Assembly: GCA_003279945.1 (NCBI GenBank)
Contig: QCGK01000007.1
Coordinates: 18,843-82,842 of the forward strand
DNA: 64,000 nucleotides
Source: Prochlorococcus sp. AG-388-A01
GTDB taxonomy: Bacteria; Cyanobacteriota; Cyanobacteriia; PCC-6307; Cyanobiaceae
Reading direction: 5' to 3'
Shown: piece by piece, positions 1 to 7,818 of the stretch
Layout of the letters: each line of letters begins with the position of its first letter
Numbering within the stretch: position 1 is the first letter of the stretch
The notes under the pieces: generated by a model
The model's input: the letters and a program-made list of their open reading frames with translations, nothing else
Database searches by the model: none
What the model was told of the DNA's origin: nothing
Position numbers and translations under genes: made by a program

Positions 1-30
1 AGAAATATTAATCAATTAAAGATTCATTTT

Positions 31-372
31 TTAATTTAAGTGATTCAAAAGAACTGAAGCTAGTTTTAAATCATCATTAAACCATGCTCGTATTGCCATT
101 GCCCTTCTAGGATCATAGAAAATTTGTTTTCTGTACCAACTAAGAACTTCCGAATCTGATTTCTTACCATTACATGACAAACAACAAGGTACGCAATTAC
201 TTGTAGTGCTTATGCCTCCTTTAGACATTGGATGAAGGTGATCAAGTGATTCTGATGGTTTACCACAATAAATGCATTTATATTGAGTAAATTGATGAAG
301 TGAATCTCTCCAACTTTTATTGCTTATCTTTGGACATAGCTGATCAAGGTAAATTGCATCTTCTTTATGCAT
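31..372 (-). CDS. HNH endonuclease family protein
   Basis: The 113-residue product carries a compact HNH nuclease fold. A CxxC pair (CIYC, about residue 33) is followed by a DHLHP core near residue 44, an Asn in the SNC segment, and a second CxxC with Asn (CLSCN, about residue 65). In this family the two CxxC pairs bind a structural zinc and the His/Asn residues bind the catalytic metal. The gene stands alone, divergent from the TSUP permease gene. Small free-standing HNH proteins of this form are common in cyanobacterial chromosomes, and their role (repair, homing relic or defence) is not established. Family assignment is firm; function is not. Confidence 0.85.
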   Translation of the reverse strand: MHKEDAIYLDQLCPKISNKSWRDSLHQFTQYKCIYCGKPSESLDHLHPMSKGGISTTSNCVPCCLSCNGKKSDSEVLSWYRKQIFYDPRRAMAIRAWFNDDLKLASVLLNHLN

Positions 373-508
373 GATATGCTTGATAATATTTTTTGATAAT
401 AACAGTTTTTATTAAACTATGATTTAAAAAGAGTAGATAAAACTCTGTAAGTAATACGTTCCATTTTAAAATAATATTTCATTATTTAAAAATCAAAATT
501 AAGATTTA

Positions 509-1321
509 ATGCTTTATTTATTAATCACATCAGTAGATAGCTTTGATTATTCGATTTATAAAAGTATTTCTATATTTTTGATATCATTTTTTTCTAATAC
601 TTTTTCAGCAATTTCTGGAGGTGGAGCAGGATTACTCCAATTGCCTGCTTTGATTTTAACTGGTATTCCTTATTATCAGGCTCTGGCTAGTCATAAATTA
701 GCAACAGTTGCATTAGGAATAGGAGGGTCATTAAGAAATTACAAATCTTTAAAAAATGATATTTATGTTGCTTGGCAAATTTTAATTTTTGGATTACCTG
801 GAGTAATTTTTGGAACTTCTATCGTTGAATTTATCTCAGAAAAGTATTTATATTTATTTTTAGGGATTATTTCAATAATATTAGCTTTTTACTCCTTATT
901 CAAATCAGACTTGGGATTGTCATCTGAAAATTATGAACATAATTTAATTCATAAAAATAAATTTATAATTTTTATATTCTTGATAGGTATTTTGAATGGC
1001 TCTATTTCTTCAGGAACAGGATTGCTTGTAACAATACTTTTAATAAAAACCTTTGGAATGGATTTTCTTCGTGCAATAAGTTTGACATTCTTAAGTGTTG
1101 GAATATTTTGGAATTTTACTGGAGCATTTTTTTTGAGTAAGATAGGAACAGTACCGTCAAATATATTAATTATATTAATAATTGGTTCTTTTACAGGAGG
1201 ATATTTCGGAGCTCACTTATCAAAATTAAAGGGAAATACACTAATTAAAAAGACTTTTACATTAGTTTGCTTCTGTGTTGGTATTAGTTTATTTATTAAA
1301 TCCATAATGAGCTTTTTATAG
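509..1321 (+). CDS. TSUP (TauE/SafE, DUF81) family membrane transporter
   Basis: A 270-residue, very hydrophobic protein with about eight predicted membrane segments. It has the internal two-fold repeat typical of the family: a glycine-rich N-terminal half (SGGGAGLLQLPAL, about residues 37-49, followed by a conserved SHKLATVA region) and a second glycine-rich half around residue 165 (SGTGLLV). The family exports or imports sulfite, sulfoacetate or related anions across the plasma membrane; the substrate cannot be read from sequence. The ATG start is the first in frame, and the gene is divergent from the HNH gene with about 136 bp between them. Confidence 0.85.
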   Translation: MLYLLITSVDSFDYSIYKSISIFLISFFSNTFSAISGGGAGLLQLPALILTGIPYYQALASHKLATVALGIGGSLRNYKSLKNDIYVAWQILIFGLPGVIFGTSIVEFISEKYLYLFLGIISIILAFYSLFKSDLGLSSENYEHNLIHKNKFIIFIFLIGILNGSISSGTGLLVTILLIKTFGMDFLRAISLTFLSVGIFWNFTGAFFLSKIGTVPSNILIILIIGSFTGGYFGAHLSKLKGNTLIKKTFTLVCFCVGISLFIKSIMSFL

Positions 1322-1322
1322 A

Positions 1323-1403
1323 TTAATTTATTGAGAATACCAAGAATGTTGTAGTCAAAAAAAGCCCAAATACAGCGGTGACAGATAATAAAAATAAGTT
1401 CAT
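1323..1403 (-). CDS. possible 26-residue single-span membrane peptide
   Basis: An ATG-started frame of 26 codons encodes a peptide that is almost entirely one hydrophobic span (starts MNLFLLSV, ends VFSIN). An in-frame TGA lies just upstream of the ATG. It ends 2 bp past the stop of the convergent TSUP gene. Size and composition resemble small thylakoid subunits, but I could not match it to any Psa, Psb or Pet peptide I know. There is no clear ribosome binding site. It could be a chance open frame. Confidence 0.35.
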   Translation of the reverse strand: MNLFLLSVTAVFGLFLTTTFLVFSIN

Positions 1404-1483
1404 AATATTAATTTTTCAATGAATCTAAGTTTTAGAGAATTACTCGATGTATTAAATAATACTTTTACTATTAAACTGATAAT

Positions 1484-1510
1484 AAAAAAAGGCCTCACAA
1501 TTGTGGGGCC
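1484..1510 (-). terminator. Rho-independent terminator on the minus strand
   Basis: Read on the minus strand, a GGCC-starting near-perfect 20-base palindrome (positions 1491-1510, core CACAATTGTG) is followed at once by seven T residues (1484-1490). This is a textbook intrinsic terminator. No convincing minus-strand protein gene lies directly upstream, so it most likely ends a non-coding transcript. Confidence 0.75.
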
Positions 1511-1615
1511 GGGTGATGGGGAACCTTATTTTTAAACCAATTTCTTAAAAATTGCAACCCCCTATCTGTAGTGTATTGATGTTATTCTAAAAACACTACT
1601 GGTAGTGCTTTCTTG
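1484..1615 (-). ncRNA. candidate structured small RNA ending at the 1484-1510 terminator
   Basis: Upstream of the terminator on the minus strand lie several self-complementary segments. One is a CAATTT/AAATTG hairpin (about 1537-1555), enclosed by GGGG (about 1557) and CCCC (about 1518) runs. Further upstream GTAGTG/CACTAC arms (1568-1574, 1593-1599, 1602-1607) can pair in two alternative ways. The terminator has no plausible protein gene to serve, so a cyanobacterial sRNA is the best explanation. The 5' end is not defined. I could not match it to Yfr1, Yfr2-5, 6S or SRP RNA. The rest of the 1404-1776 gap shows nothing else I can name. Confidence 0.45.
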
Positions 1616-1776
1616 GTTTTAATCTATTTAAGTCTTGCAATTGTTAAACAAATATACAAATTCCTAATTCTTGAGTAATTTTTAATCTCATATTTTCAAG
1701 AGATTTAAGTTATTAAACTTGTTAAAAATATCATGCATTGTATTATTCATAAGAAGTTTCTTATCTAAAAGCTTTA

Positions 1777-2004
1777 ATGGTTGAATTAACATTATTAACT
1801 CTTTTGAACTATGTTGGAGATAATTTTTGTGAATATAGGGATTTAGGTCATGATAATTATAAATCTTTACTTCTTTCGTATAGTGATGCAAGTCATAAAT
1901 ATGGACCTTTAGAAGTTAAAAAAGTTATTGAGACTTCAGAAAATTTTAAAATTACTGCAGTGGCTATCGCTGCAATCAAATGTCCTCAACATATAGTTAA
2001 ATAA
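1777..2004 (+). CDS. conserved-looking hypothetical protein, 75 aa
   Basis: A small soluble protein of 75 residues with no recognisable domain. It has an N-terminal hydrophobic helix-like stretch (MVELTLLTLLNYV), a charged middle and two cysteines. Its TAA stop shares one base with the ATG of the next gene (2004), which suggests translational coupling and supports it over the overlapping minus-strand frame. Function unknown. Confidence 0.6.
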   Translation: MVELTLLTLLNYVGDNFCEYRDLGHDNYKSLLLSYSDASHKYGPLEVKKVIETSENFKITAVAIAAIKCPQHIVK

Positions 2005-2270
2005 TGAAGTTTGAATTAAAAACTGAAAATGAAAATTATTCAAAGTCATTTTCAATGTTTTTTAAAACTATTTTTGTTTTTGCGCTCTTAATTATTTTTT
2101 GTGATGTTGCAATTAAACTAGGAATTATCACAAAACATTATCAAATTGACAATAACTGTAGGCTTTTATCTGTAGAAAAATCAAAATCTTATTTCAATAA
2201 ATTATCTCGTATTACTAAACTCAAAAGTAAACAAAGAATTTGGGAATTTTGTAAGGAGTTTGTTCAGTAG
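2004..2270 (+). CDS. hypothetical membrane-anchored protein, 88 aa
   Basis: An 88-residue protein with a single strong membrane span at about residues 22-43 and a basic, Lys-rich C-terminal tail with two cysteines. The start overlaps the stop of the upstream 75-aa gene by one base, so the two probably form a two-gene unit. It ends 3 bp before the convergent ABC permease gene. No family recognised. Confidence 0.55.
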   Translation: MKFELKTENENYSKSFSMFFKTIFVFALLIIFCDVAIKLGIITKHYQIDNNCRLLSVEKSKSYFNKLSRITKLKSKQRIWEFCKEFVQ

Positions 2271-2273
2271 TAT

Positions 2274-3068
2274 TTAGCTTGAAGCTGATGAATAGAACTT
2301 TAATGCGTATAACCAGAATTTTCTAGAAGTAAAAAGAAACACTGTTGAAACAATTACTTCAAGTAATATTTTCCATAATTGAGAAATACCCAGGAAAACT
2401 TCAGAGGGAATTGTAGTAATAAATGCAATAGGTATGAAAATACTAAAAAATATTCTTAGTGAAAATGAAAATGAATTCAAAGGAAATCTCCCAATGTAAA
2501 GGAAGGATCTCAAAACTTCTGTGGCATTCCATGTCTTAACAAACCAAATAGTTGTAGTAGATATAAAAAACCAAAGGCTATATAAAATACAAATTGAGCA
2601 AATTATCGTAATCAAACTTAAAGTTAAAAAACTTAAATTAATGTTTATTTGATTGATTCTAATGCAATATAACAACAAGCAAAATCCAAGCATTATTTCT
2701 AAAAAGCCTGATGGGGTAATTTTTTTAAAAGAGATAAAAAATTGACTATCAATAGGTTTTAAAAGTACGAAATCTAAAGTTCCTTCTCTAATATGTTTAA
2801 CTATTTCTGTAAGATTTGGATTAAACCATGTATTAGTTATTCCATTCAAAATAGTATAAATACCTTGAATTATTAGTGCTTGTTCAAATTCCCATCCACC
2901 AATACTGTCATTGTTTTGAAAGAAAATGGATAATAAAAAAATACTCCCGATTAAACTAAAAATTGCAGTAATCAAATCTATTAATATATTTGTTTTATAT
3001 TCCAGTTCTGATGCTAAAGAAGTATGTAAAAATTTTTTATAAACTTTTAAATATTTTTTAATATTCAT
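2274..3068 (-). CDS. ABC-2 type permease (COG3694-like)
   Basis: A polytopic membrane protein of about 264 residues with six predicted spans, the second permease of an ABC-2 exporter. I place the start at the ATG at 3068 (MNIKKYLKVY) because it forms an ATGA overlap with the stop of the upstream permease gene. A longer frame to 3107 would overlap that gene by 43 bp. Together with the next two genes it makes the uncharacterised exporter type COG4586/4587/3694, an ATPase with two unlike permeases. Substrate unknown; antibiotic or lipid export has been proposed for relatives. Confidence 0.8.
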   Translation of the reverse strand: MNIKKYLKVYKKFLHTSLASELEYKTNILIDLITAIFSLIGSIFLLSIFFQNNDSIGGWEFEQALIIQGIYTILNGITNTWFNPNLTEIVKHIREGTLDFVLLKPIDSQFFISFKKITPSGFLEIMLGFCLLLYCIRINQININLSFLTLSLITIICSICILYSLWFFISTTTIWFVKTWNATEVLRSFLYIGRFPLNSFSFSLRIFFSIFIPIAFITTIPSEVFLGISQLWKILLEVIVSTVFLFTSRKFWLYALKFYSSASS

Positions 3069-3859
3069 GAACCCATAGCAGTATATTTTTTCGTTCCTGC
3101 AGACCATATTTTTTTAAATAATGGGAAAAGTAAAAGAATCCATAGAATTTGCATAATAAAGCCTCCTCTTATATTTGTTGCATTTCCTGATAGTAAGTTT
3201 GCAGGGAAATCAATTAGATATGGAAAAGGAGTTAAATATACCCAAGATTTAACATATTGAGGGAAGGAAACCACAGGAGCTAATAGTCCTGAAAGAAATA
3301 AAGTTGGGATAAATAACAATCTTTCAACTGCTGATGCTTTTTCAGTCCAAAAACATAGACATGCAACTATTGACTGAATTAAAAATTGAATTAAGAAAGA
3401 TAAGAAAATAGATATTATTGATAAGAATAAAATACCCAAATTTGGTATCCATATACTTTCTGGATTAAAAATAAAGAAGAAAAATGCGATTATCACTGCG
3501 AAAGGAAATCTTGTTATTTGTTCAGCAAGATGTTGTGCAAAATATCTGAAAAATGGATTTAATGGTTGAATTAGATACGGAGATACTTTTCCCATTAGAG
3601 AATCTTCTTCAAAACTAAATACAACCCAAACTACTGAAAACTGCCTTACAAAAAAAGCACATAAGAAATACCTCGAAAGCATAATTTCACTAATGCTTAT
3701 AGATTCGTTAAGGTTATTGTTTGTCCATATATTTAACATGAAAAAAGGTATAATCCCAGAAATCGCCCATAATGCAATCTCTACCCTATATTCCAACATA
3801 TTTGAATATTGGACTTTTAATAAGGTGAGTATTTTACTGTTAATAAGATTAGACATCAT
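3065..3859 (-). CDS. ABC-2 type permease (COG4587-like)
   Basis: A 264-residue hydrophobic protein with about six membrane spans, the first permease of the exporter. It overlaps the ATPase gene by 11 bp upstream and the second permease gene by 4 bp (ATGA) downstream, so the three genes are almost certainly co-transcribed and translationally coupled. Charged, aromatic-rich loops lie between spans, and a long hydrophobic stretch in the middle (about residues 125-170) contains two spans. No substrate information is visible. Confidence 0.8.
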   Translation of the reverse strand: MMSNLINSKILTLLKVQYSNMLEYRVEIALWAISGIIPFFMLNIWTNNNLNESISISEIMLSRYFLCAFFVRQFSVVWVVFSFEEDSLMGKVSPYLIQPLNPFFRYFAQHLAEQITRFPFAVIIAFFFFIFNPESIWIPNLGILFLSIISIFLSFLIQFLIQSIVACLCFWTEKASAVERLLFIPTLFLSGLLAPVVSFPQYVKSWVYLTPFPYLIDFPANLLSGNATNIRGGFIMQILWILLLFPLFKKIWSAGTKKYTAMGS

Positions 3860-4844
3860 AATCTTTTTTAATTAATATTTTCCCTATAATTTCATCTATA
3901 GGTGGTTCATTTATATAAAGGTCTTCAATATCAAAGTTATTTAGAATCGTTTTTAAAGTAGAAATAATATAGTTATTTTCAACTTTTATTGTAATTTCAT
4001 TCCTTGTTTTATCTTTAACAGAAAAACCTAATTTTTCTAATTTAATTGCATCTTGATTTGAACGACAAACTATTAATATTTCCTTAACAGGGGAAAGTTT
4101 TTTTAATAATAGATCGAGTTCCCCATCATATGAAATAGACCCATTATGAACACATATAACCCTCTTGCAAAGTGAAGTAATATCTTTCATATAATGGCTC
4201 GTTAAACATATTGTTGCATTAGTTTCTACATTATATTTTTGAAGGAATTTTCTTAAATTTCTCTGTGCATTAATATCTAAACCAAGTGTCGGCTCGTCTA
4301 AAAATAAAATATTTGGTTCATGTATCAAAGCTGCTAGTAATTCTGATTTCATGCGCTGACCTAGTGATAGTTTTCTTACAGGTATGAATAACTCATCATC
4401 AATTTCAAGCATAACTGATAATTTTTTTATTCTTTTTTTTGCTTCGAATTTATCTATGTCATATATTGATGCATTCAGATAAAATGATTCAATAGGTGGG
4501 AGGTCCCAAATAAGTTGTTGTTTTTGACCCATTATTAATGTGATATTCTTTAGGAAATTTTCTTTTCTTCTGTAAGGTAAATTGCCTGAAACTAAAATTG
4601 AACCTTCACTTGGATAAATTAATCCACAAAGCATTTTTAAAATTGTTGTTTTTCCTGCCCCATTAGCACCTAGAAAACCTACTATTTCTCCTTCTTTTAT
4701 TTCAAAACTTATATCTTTTATAACCTTTAAACTTTGTTTTTGCCTTTTGAAAAAATGCTTTATTGTTCCTTTTATGCCAGGTTTTTTGGAAGAAATATCA
4801 AATGATTTAGATAAATTTCTTACATCGATAATATTTTTTACCAT
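3849..4844 (-). CDS. ABC transporter ATP-binding protein (COG4586-like, NatA type)
   Basis: The 331-residue ATPase has Walker A GANGAGKTT (about residue 58), signature LSLGQ (about 161) and Walker B ILFLDEP (about 180). An H-loop follows in LTSHYMKD. A C-terminal extension of about 100 residues after the nucleotide-binding core is typical of the COG4586 group. It powers the two permeases encoded downstream by overlapping genes, and all three lie on the minus strand as one operon. Export across the plasma membrane is expected; the substrate is unknown. Confidence 0.9.
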   Translation of the reverse strand: MVKNIIDVRNLSKSFDISSKKPGIKGTIKHFFKRQKQSLKVIKDISFEIKEGEIVGFLGANGAGKTTILKMLCGLIYPSEGSILVSGNLPYRRKENFLKNITLIMGQKQQLIWDLPPIESFYLNASIYDIDKFEAKKRIKKLSVMLEIDDELFIPVRKLSLGQRMKSELLAALIHEPNILFLDEPTLGLDINAQRNLRKFLQKYNVETNATICLTSHYMKDITSLCKRVICVHNGSISYDGELDLLLKKLSPVKEILIVCRSNQDAIKLEKLGFSVKDKTRNEITIKVENNYIISTLKTILNNFDIEDLYINEPPIDEIIGKILIKKDYDV

Positions 4845-4916
4845 TTTTTGTTTTCAAATTTCTTAAAGACTTTTAAATATCTAATTATCTCTATCTTAGA
4901 AAAATTTTTCAATCTT

Positions 4917-5306
4917 TTAAAAAATATCTTTAGAGGACACAACTAACCAGATAAAAAAGTTAATTGGATTAACTAATTCGCTAACTTTATTTTTGTTTTC
5001 ATATTTTAATCCTCCTAAAATATCAAATAATAAATTATTGTTCTCTGTTGGAGCATTATTTTTTTTTATTACATTACCATTTTCGTCAAGAAGATCAATT
5101 TCATTTTCAAAAAACCATTGCTCTTTTCCATTAGATAATTGCAAGATTACTCCTATACCTTTCCCATCAGTTATTCTGAAGTCTCTAATCTTACCAACTG
5201 AAGAGATATTTAAAGCGCTAATAATTTCTTTATTCAATCTATCCTTTGATAATTCTAAATTAACCTTAACTGAATTACCTATTTTAGTCTTATCTAAAAT
5301 TGACAT
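4917..5306 (-). CDS. DUF2862 (PetP/Ssr2998-like) protein with C-terminal extension
   Basis: The central segment (about residues 36-72) matches the DUF2862 pattern: VGKIRDFRITDGKGIGV then LSNGKEQWFFENEI. This is the SH3-like domain of the small cyanobacterial protein Ssr2998/PetP, which associates with cytochrome b6f. At 129 residues it is longer than the usual 60-80. The tail is Asn-rich and ends in a hydrophobic stretch (FFIWLVVSS). A role at b6f follows from the family only. It lies 72 bp upstream of the ABC operon on the same strand. Confidence 0.65.
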   Translation of the reverse strand: MSILDKTKIGNSVKVNLELSKDRLNKEIISALNISSVGKIRDFRITDGKGIGVILQLSNGKEQWFFENEIDLLDENGNVIKKNNAPTENNNLLFDILGGLKYENKNKVSELVNPINFFIWLVVSSKDIF

Positions 5307-5376
5307 TTTTAAGTCATTATACTTACTGACGATATGATTATGTGATTAATTCTTAATAATTTATTTATTTAAATAA

Positions 5377-5523
5377 TTAGGATTTCTTGAATATCGCTTC
5401 AAGTATTCCTTTTATTAATATTGCTAATATCCTTAAGAATACAAAAAACAGCCCTAACCAACCCAAAATTACAGCTATCGATAGCAAGCTTGAACCAAGA
5501 TCTCGCTGTAGCAAATTCTGCAT
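5377..5523 (-). CDS. small membrane protein, 48 aa
   Basis: An ATG-started 48-residue frame begins MQNLLQRDLG, continues through one long hydrophobic span (about residues 13-40) and ends with basic residues (FKKS). The pattern of a polar N-terminus, one span and a Lys-rich tail is that of a genuine inner-membrane or thylakoid peptide. It lies in a gap of more than 570 bp between the DUF2862 gene and the initiator tRNA. Family not recognised. Confidence 0.55.
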   Translation of the reverse strand: MQNLLQRDLGSSLLSIAVILGWLGLFFVFLRILAILIKGILEAIFKKS

Positions 5524-5676
5524 ATATTTCTAAATTAATAGATGTCACTATACATTAATAACTTAATTGTTTAATAAGAAAATGGCCAATATTCTTATGT
5601 TTTTTAATTCTCCTTTAAGGGAATATTTAATAGAAATGATTTATGAGCTAAAATTTAAATATAAATTTAATTAAAT

Positions 5677-5778
5677 ATGTTGGAGCTATCTTTGAATTCT
5701 TACATTGGGATTTTCTTTATCCTTATTGGTCTAATAGTGAGAGTTGATTTAAAATTCACCATGCAAAAAGATCTTTAA
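5677..5778 (+). CDS. possible small membrane peptide, 33 aa
   Basis: A 33-codon ATG frame encodes a peptide with one hydrophobic span (about residues 8-22) and a charged C-terminal tail (VDLKFTMQKDL). The layout fits a single-span membrane peptide. It stands alone on the plus strand with no strong ribosome binding site. I could not link it to a photosystem subunit. Confidence 0.4.
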   Translation: MLELSLNSYIGIFFILIGLIVRVDLKFTMQKDL

Positions 5779-5882
5779 TAAGCTCTTTGTTCGTATAAAT
5801 ATATACCCTAATTCTTTTTAATATCTTTATATGTTGCTTAAAAATAATTGCGGAAAAAAACAGCCGCAAATCTGTTTCTAAA

Positions 5883-5959
<77 letters not shown>

Positions 5960-6004
5960 TCATATACCTAGCATACATCTGAAAGGGTTGTTTTTTTTAT
6001 TTCT

Positions 6005-6970
6005 TTAGGATTCTTGGAACTTTAATTGACCTTTTACTTCAATTCGCACTCCCTCTGAAAAATTAAACACCTTTTCTTCAATGTCTTGAATTCTTAAATC
6101 AGATATCCACTCTAACTGTTTAAGTAGGTGAAGACTAACAGCATGCTTTGCTCTTTTGGAACCATCTTCTACCTTTAAAGCCAGACCTATCCCTTCATTC
6201 ACCTTACATAGACACTGTATGCCTTCTGCACCTCCCTTACTTATAACATGTCCATGAGAAGCTTTAATTATTTCTGTATCAAACTTATTTATGTCGCTTA
6301 TCATTATTGGGTTGGTTGTCATAGCTCTACTGATTTGCTCTAATTCAGCATTCTCGGAACTGCTAAGAAGAGAATATAACTTGGACATTTCTATTAGTTT
6401 TAAATAAAGAGTTGGAGCACCACAATCATCACGTTCTGCTTTTATCTCATATATTGGAATTTCAAGTAATTCAGAAACAATTCTGAATATTTCTGTTTGC
6501 AGTGGATGATCCCCTTTTAAATAACTCTTCATTGGCCAATTTAACTTTTTACATGTAGCTAGAAAAGCGGCATGTTTACCTGAACAATTATGTTGTAATT
6601 GGCTTGTATTTAATTTTGGGCATTTCAAATTATCAATGTCGATGTCGTATTCCCATAAAATTTTGAATGCTTCTCTTGAATGAATTTTTGAACCACTATG
6701 TGAACCACATGCTAAGGCTATTGATTTTGATGCATTATTGATTTTTGATGAAGCCCCACTACTAACAAAAGGTATTGCCTGAAATGGTTTTAATGCTGAC
6801 CTGATGAAACTTTTATATTCTGGATTCCCTGCGCACATTAGAACCCTACCTTTTTTGTCCGTAATGACAGCATGAATTTTATGGATTGACTCAATGTTTG
6901 AACCTCTTATTAAAGTTGCTTGTAAAGGAGGATTGTTAGATGTGTATAAGTTTTTGAAGTTAGTATTCAT
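6005..6970 (-). CDS. asparaginase (L-asparaginase II family, PF06089)
   Basis: The 321-residue product matches the Rhizobium etli-type asparaginase family, unrelated to the E. coli enzymes. Visible landmarks are the N-terminal RGSNIESIHK segment, ACGSHSGS (about residue 88), the NCSGKHAAFLA motif (about residue 127) and ERDDCGAP (about 180). The last two contain the conserved Cys, Lys and catalytic Ser. It probably hydrolyses asparagine to aspartate and ammonium in the cytosol. Its start directly abuts the stop of the ycf36 gene, so it is the last protein gene of a four-gene minus-strand run. Confidence 0.85.
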   Translation of the reverse strand: MNTNFKNLYTSNNPPLQATLIRGSNIESIHKIHAVITDKKGRVLMCAGNPEYKSFIRSALKPFQAIPFVSSGASSKINNASKSIALACGSHSGSKIHSREAFKILWEYDIDIDNLKCPKLNTSQLQHNCSGKHAAFLATCKKLNWPMKSYLKGDHPLQTEIFRIVSELLEIPIYEIKAERDDCGAPTLYLKLIEMSKLYSLLSSSENAELEQISRAMTTNPIMISDINKFDTEIIKASHGHVISKGGAEGIQCLCKVNEGIGLALKVEDGSKRAKHAVSLHLLKQLEWISDLRIQDIEEKVFNFSEGVRIEVKGQLKFQES

Positions 6971-7465
6971 TTAGAAATTGTTATATTGAAAAAGCAAAAT
7001 TCCTGTTAAAGCTAAGGCTAAAATAATAGAAAAAATTTGAATTAAATTTTTTAAAATAGGTTTTACCTCAATTGAGGCAATAAGTGATTCTTTCTCTTTT
7101 AAAACTAATGGCTTAACCCATACTTGACCGTCATACCATCCTGATTCTTCATATTCAACTCTTTCAGAAGACAATCTTTTAAATACATGATTCCAACCAA
7201 GATATAACCTTATAGAAATTAAGAGAGGTATCGATAAGCTACTAAAGAAACACAATAAAATATATTTTATTATGTACGTTTTGAAATATATACTTCCTGA
7301 AGAAATAACTAGAAACAAGGCAAAACCAAGTACCCAGAATTTAATAAGGACGAGAATTAGTGATTTTTTTGTTTTTGGCCAAGAAAAAATTTTAGATTTT
7401 GATAATTCAATAAATTCATTTGTTGGTTGCTGTTCTCGAGGGACAGGACATTTTGGTTCATTCAT
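6971..7465 (-). CDS. ycf36: Ycf36 / CGLD27 family (DUF1230) protein
   Basis: The product begins with the family's signature CPVPREQQPTNEF near the N-terminus, then has two membrane spans (about residues 43-90 region) and a conserved SGWYDGQVWVKP segment near residue 110. A further span lies at the C-terminus. Ycf36 is conserved in cyanobacteria and algal plastids, and CGLD27 in plants has been linked to iron or light acclimation; the biochemical role is unknown. It sits between rsfS (8 bp gap) and the asparaginase gene (0 bp gap). Confidence 0.85.
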   Translation of the reverse strand: MNEPKCPVPREQQPTNEFIELSKSKIFSWPKTKKSLILVLIKFWVLGFALFLVISSGSIYFKTYIIKYILLCFFSSLSIPLLISIRLYLGWNHVFKRLSSERVEYEESGWYDGQVWVKPLVLKEKESLIASIEVKPILKNLIQIFSIILALALTGILLFQYNNF

Positions 7466-7473
7466 AAAAACAA

Positions 7474-7818
7474 TTATGGAAATATAAGACTATCTCCGTT
7501 ACTCCAAAAAGATTCAAGGTCATAATATTTTCTTATTTCGGGTTGAAAAATATTTACAATCAAATCACCATAATCAAGTAAAGCCCATTTCGCCTCATTA
7601 ATACCCTCTTTTCTTATTGGTTCAATATTAGCCTTATCTCTCAATTCTCCCTCTATTGAATTAGTAATTGATCTAACCTGCACATCAGATAATCCCTCTG
7701 CAATTAATATCCATTCACTTATGAAAGAAACTTTGTCAATTTTTATAAGTTTAATATCTTTAGCCTTTTTTTCATCACAAGCTTTAGCTGCAATTAAAAC
7801 TAAATTTTTATTGTCCAT
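7474..7818 (-). CDS. rsfS: ribosome silencing factor RsfS
   Basis: The protein belongs to the RsfS/Iojap family, which binds L14 and blocks subunit joining. The characteristic region ISEWILIAEG..VQVRSITNSIE is followed by WALLDYGDLIVNIFQPEIRKYYDLESFW. I choose the ATG at 7818 (MDNKNLVLIAAKA), giving 114 residues. Extension to 7890 adds a basic stretch translated from the 3' end of the DUF3318 gene and is unlikely. The gene overlaps the DUF3318 gene by 11 bp. Confidence 0.9.
   Translation of the reverse strand: MDNKNLVLIAAKACDEKKAKDIKLIKIDKVSFISEWILIAEGLSDVQVRSITNSIEGELRDKANIEPIRKEGINEAKWALLDYGDLIVNIFQPEIRKYYDLESFWSNGDSLIFP

Noticed and set aside
1688..1891. Minus-strand frame of 67 codons
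   Set aside because: It overlaps the 75-aa plus-strand gene, which is coupled to the next gene by a one-base stop/start overlap and looks more protein-like.
3069..3107. N-terminal extension of the second ABC permease
   Set aside because: It would overlap the upstream permease gene deeply, while the ATG at 3068 forms an ATGA overlap.
4993..5337. Plus-strand frame of 114 codons
   Set aside because: It is the antisense shadow of the DUF2862 gene, whose motif is clear on the minus strand.
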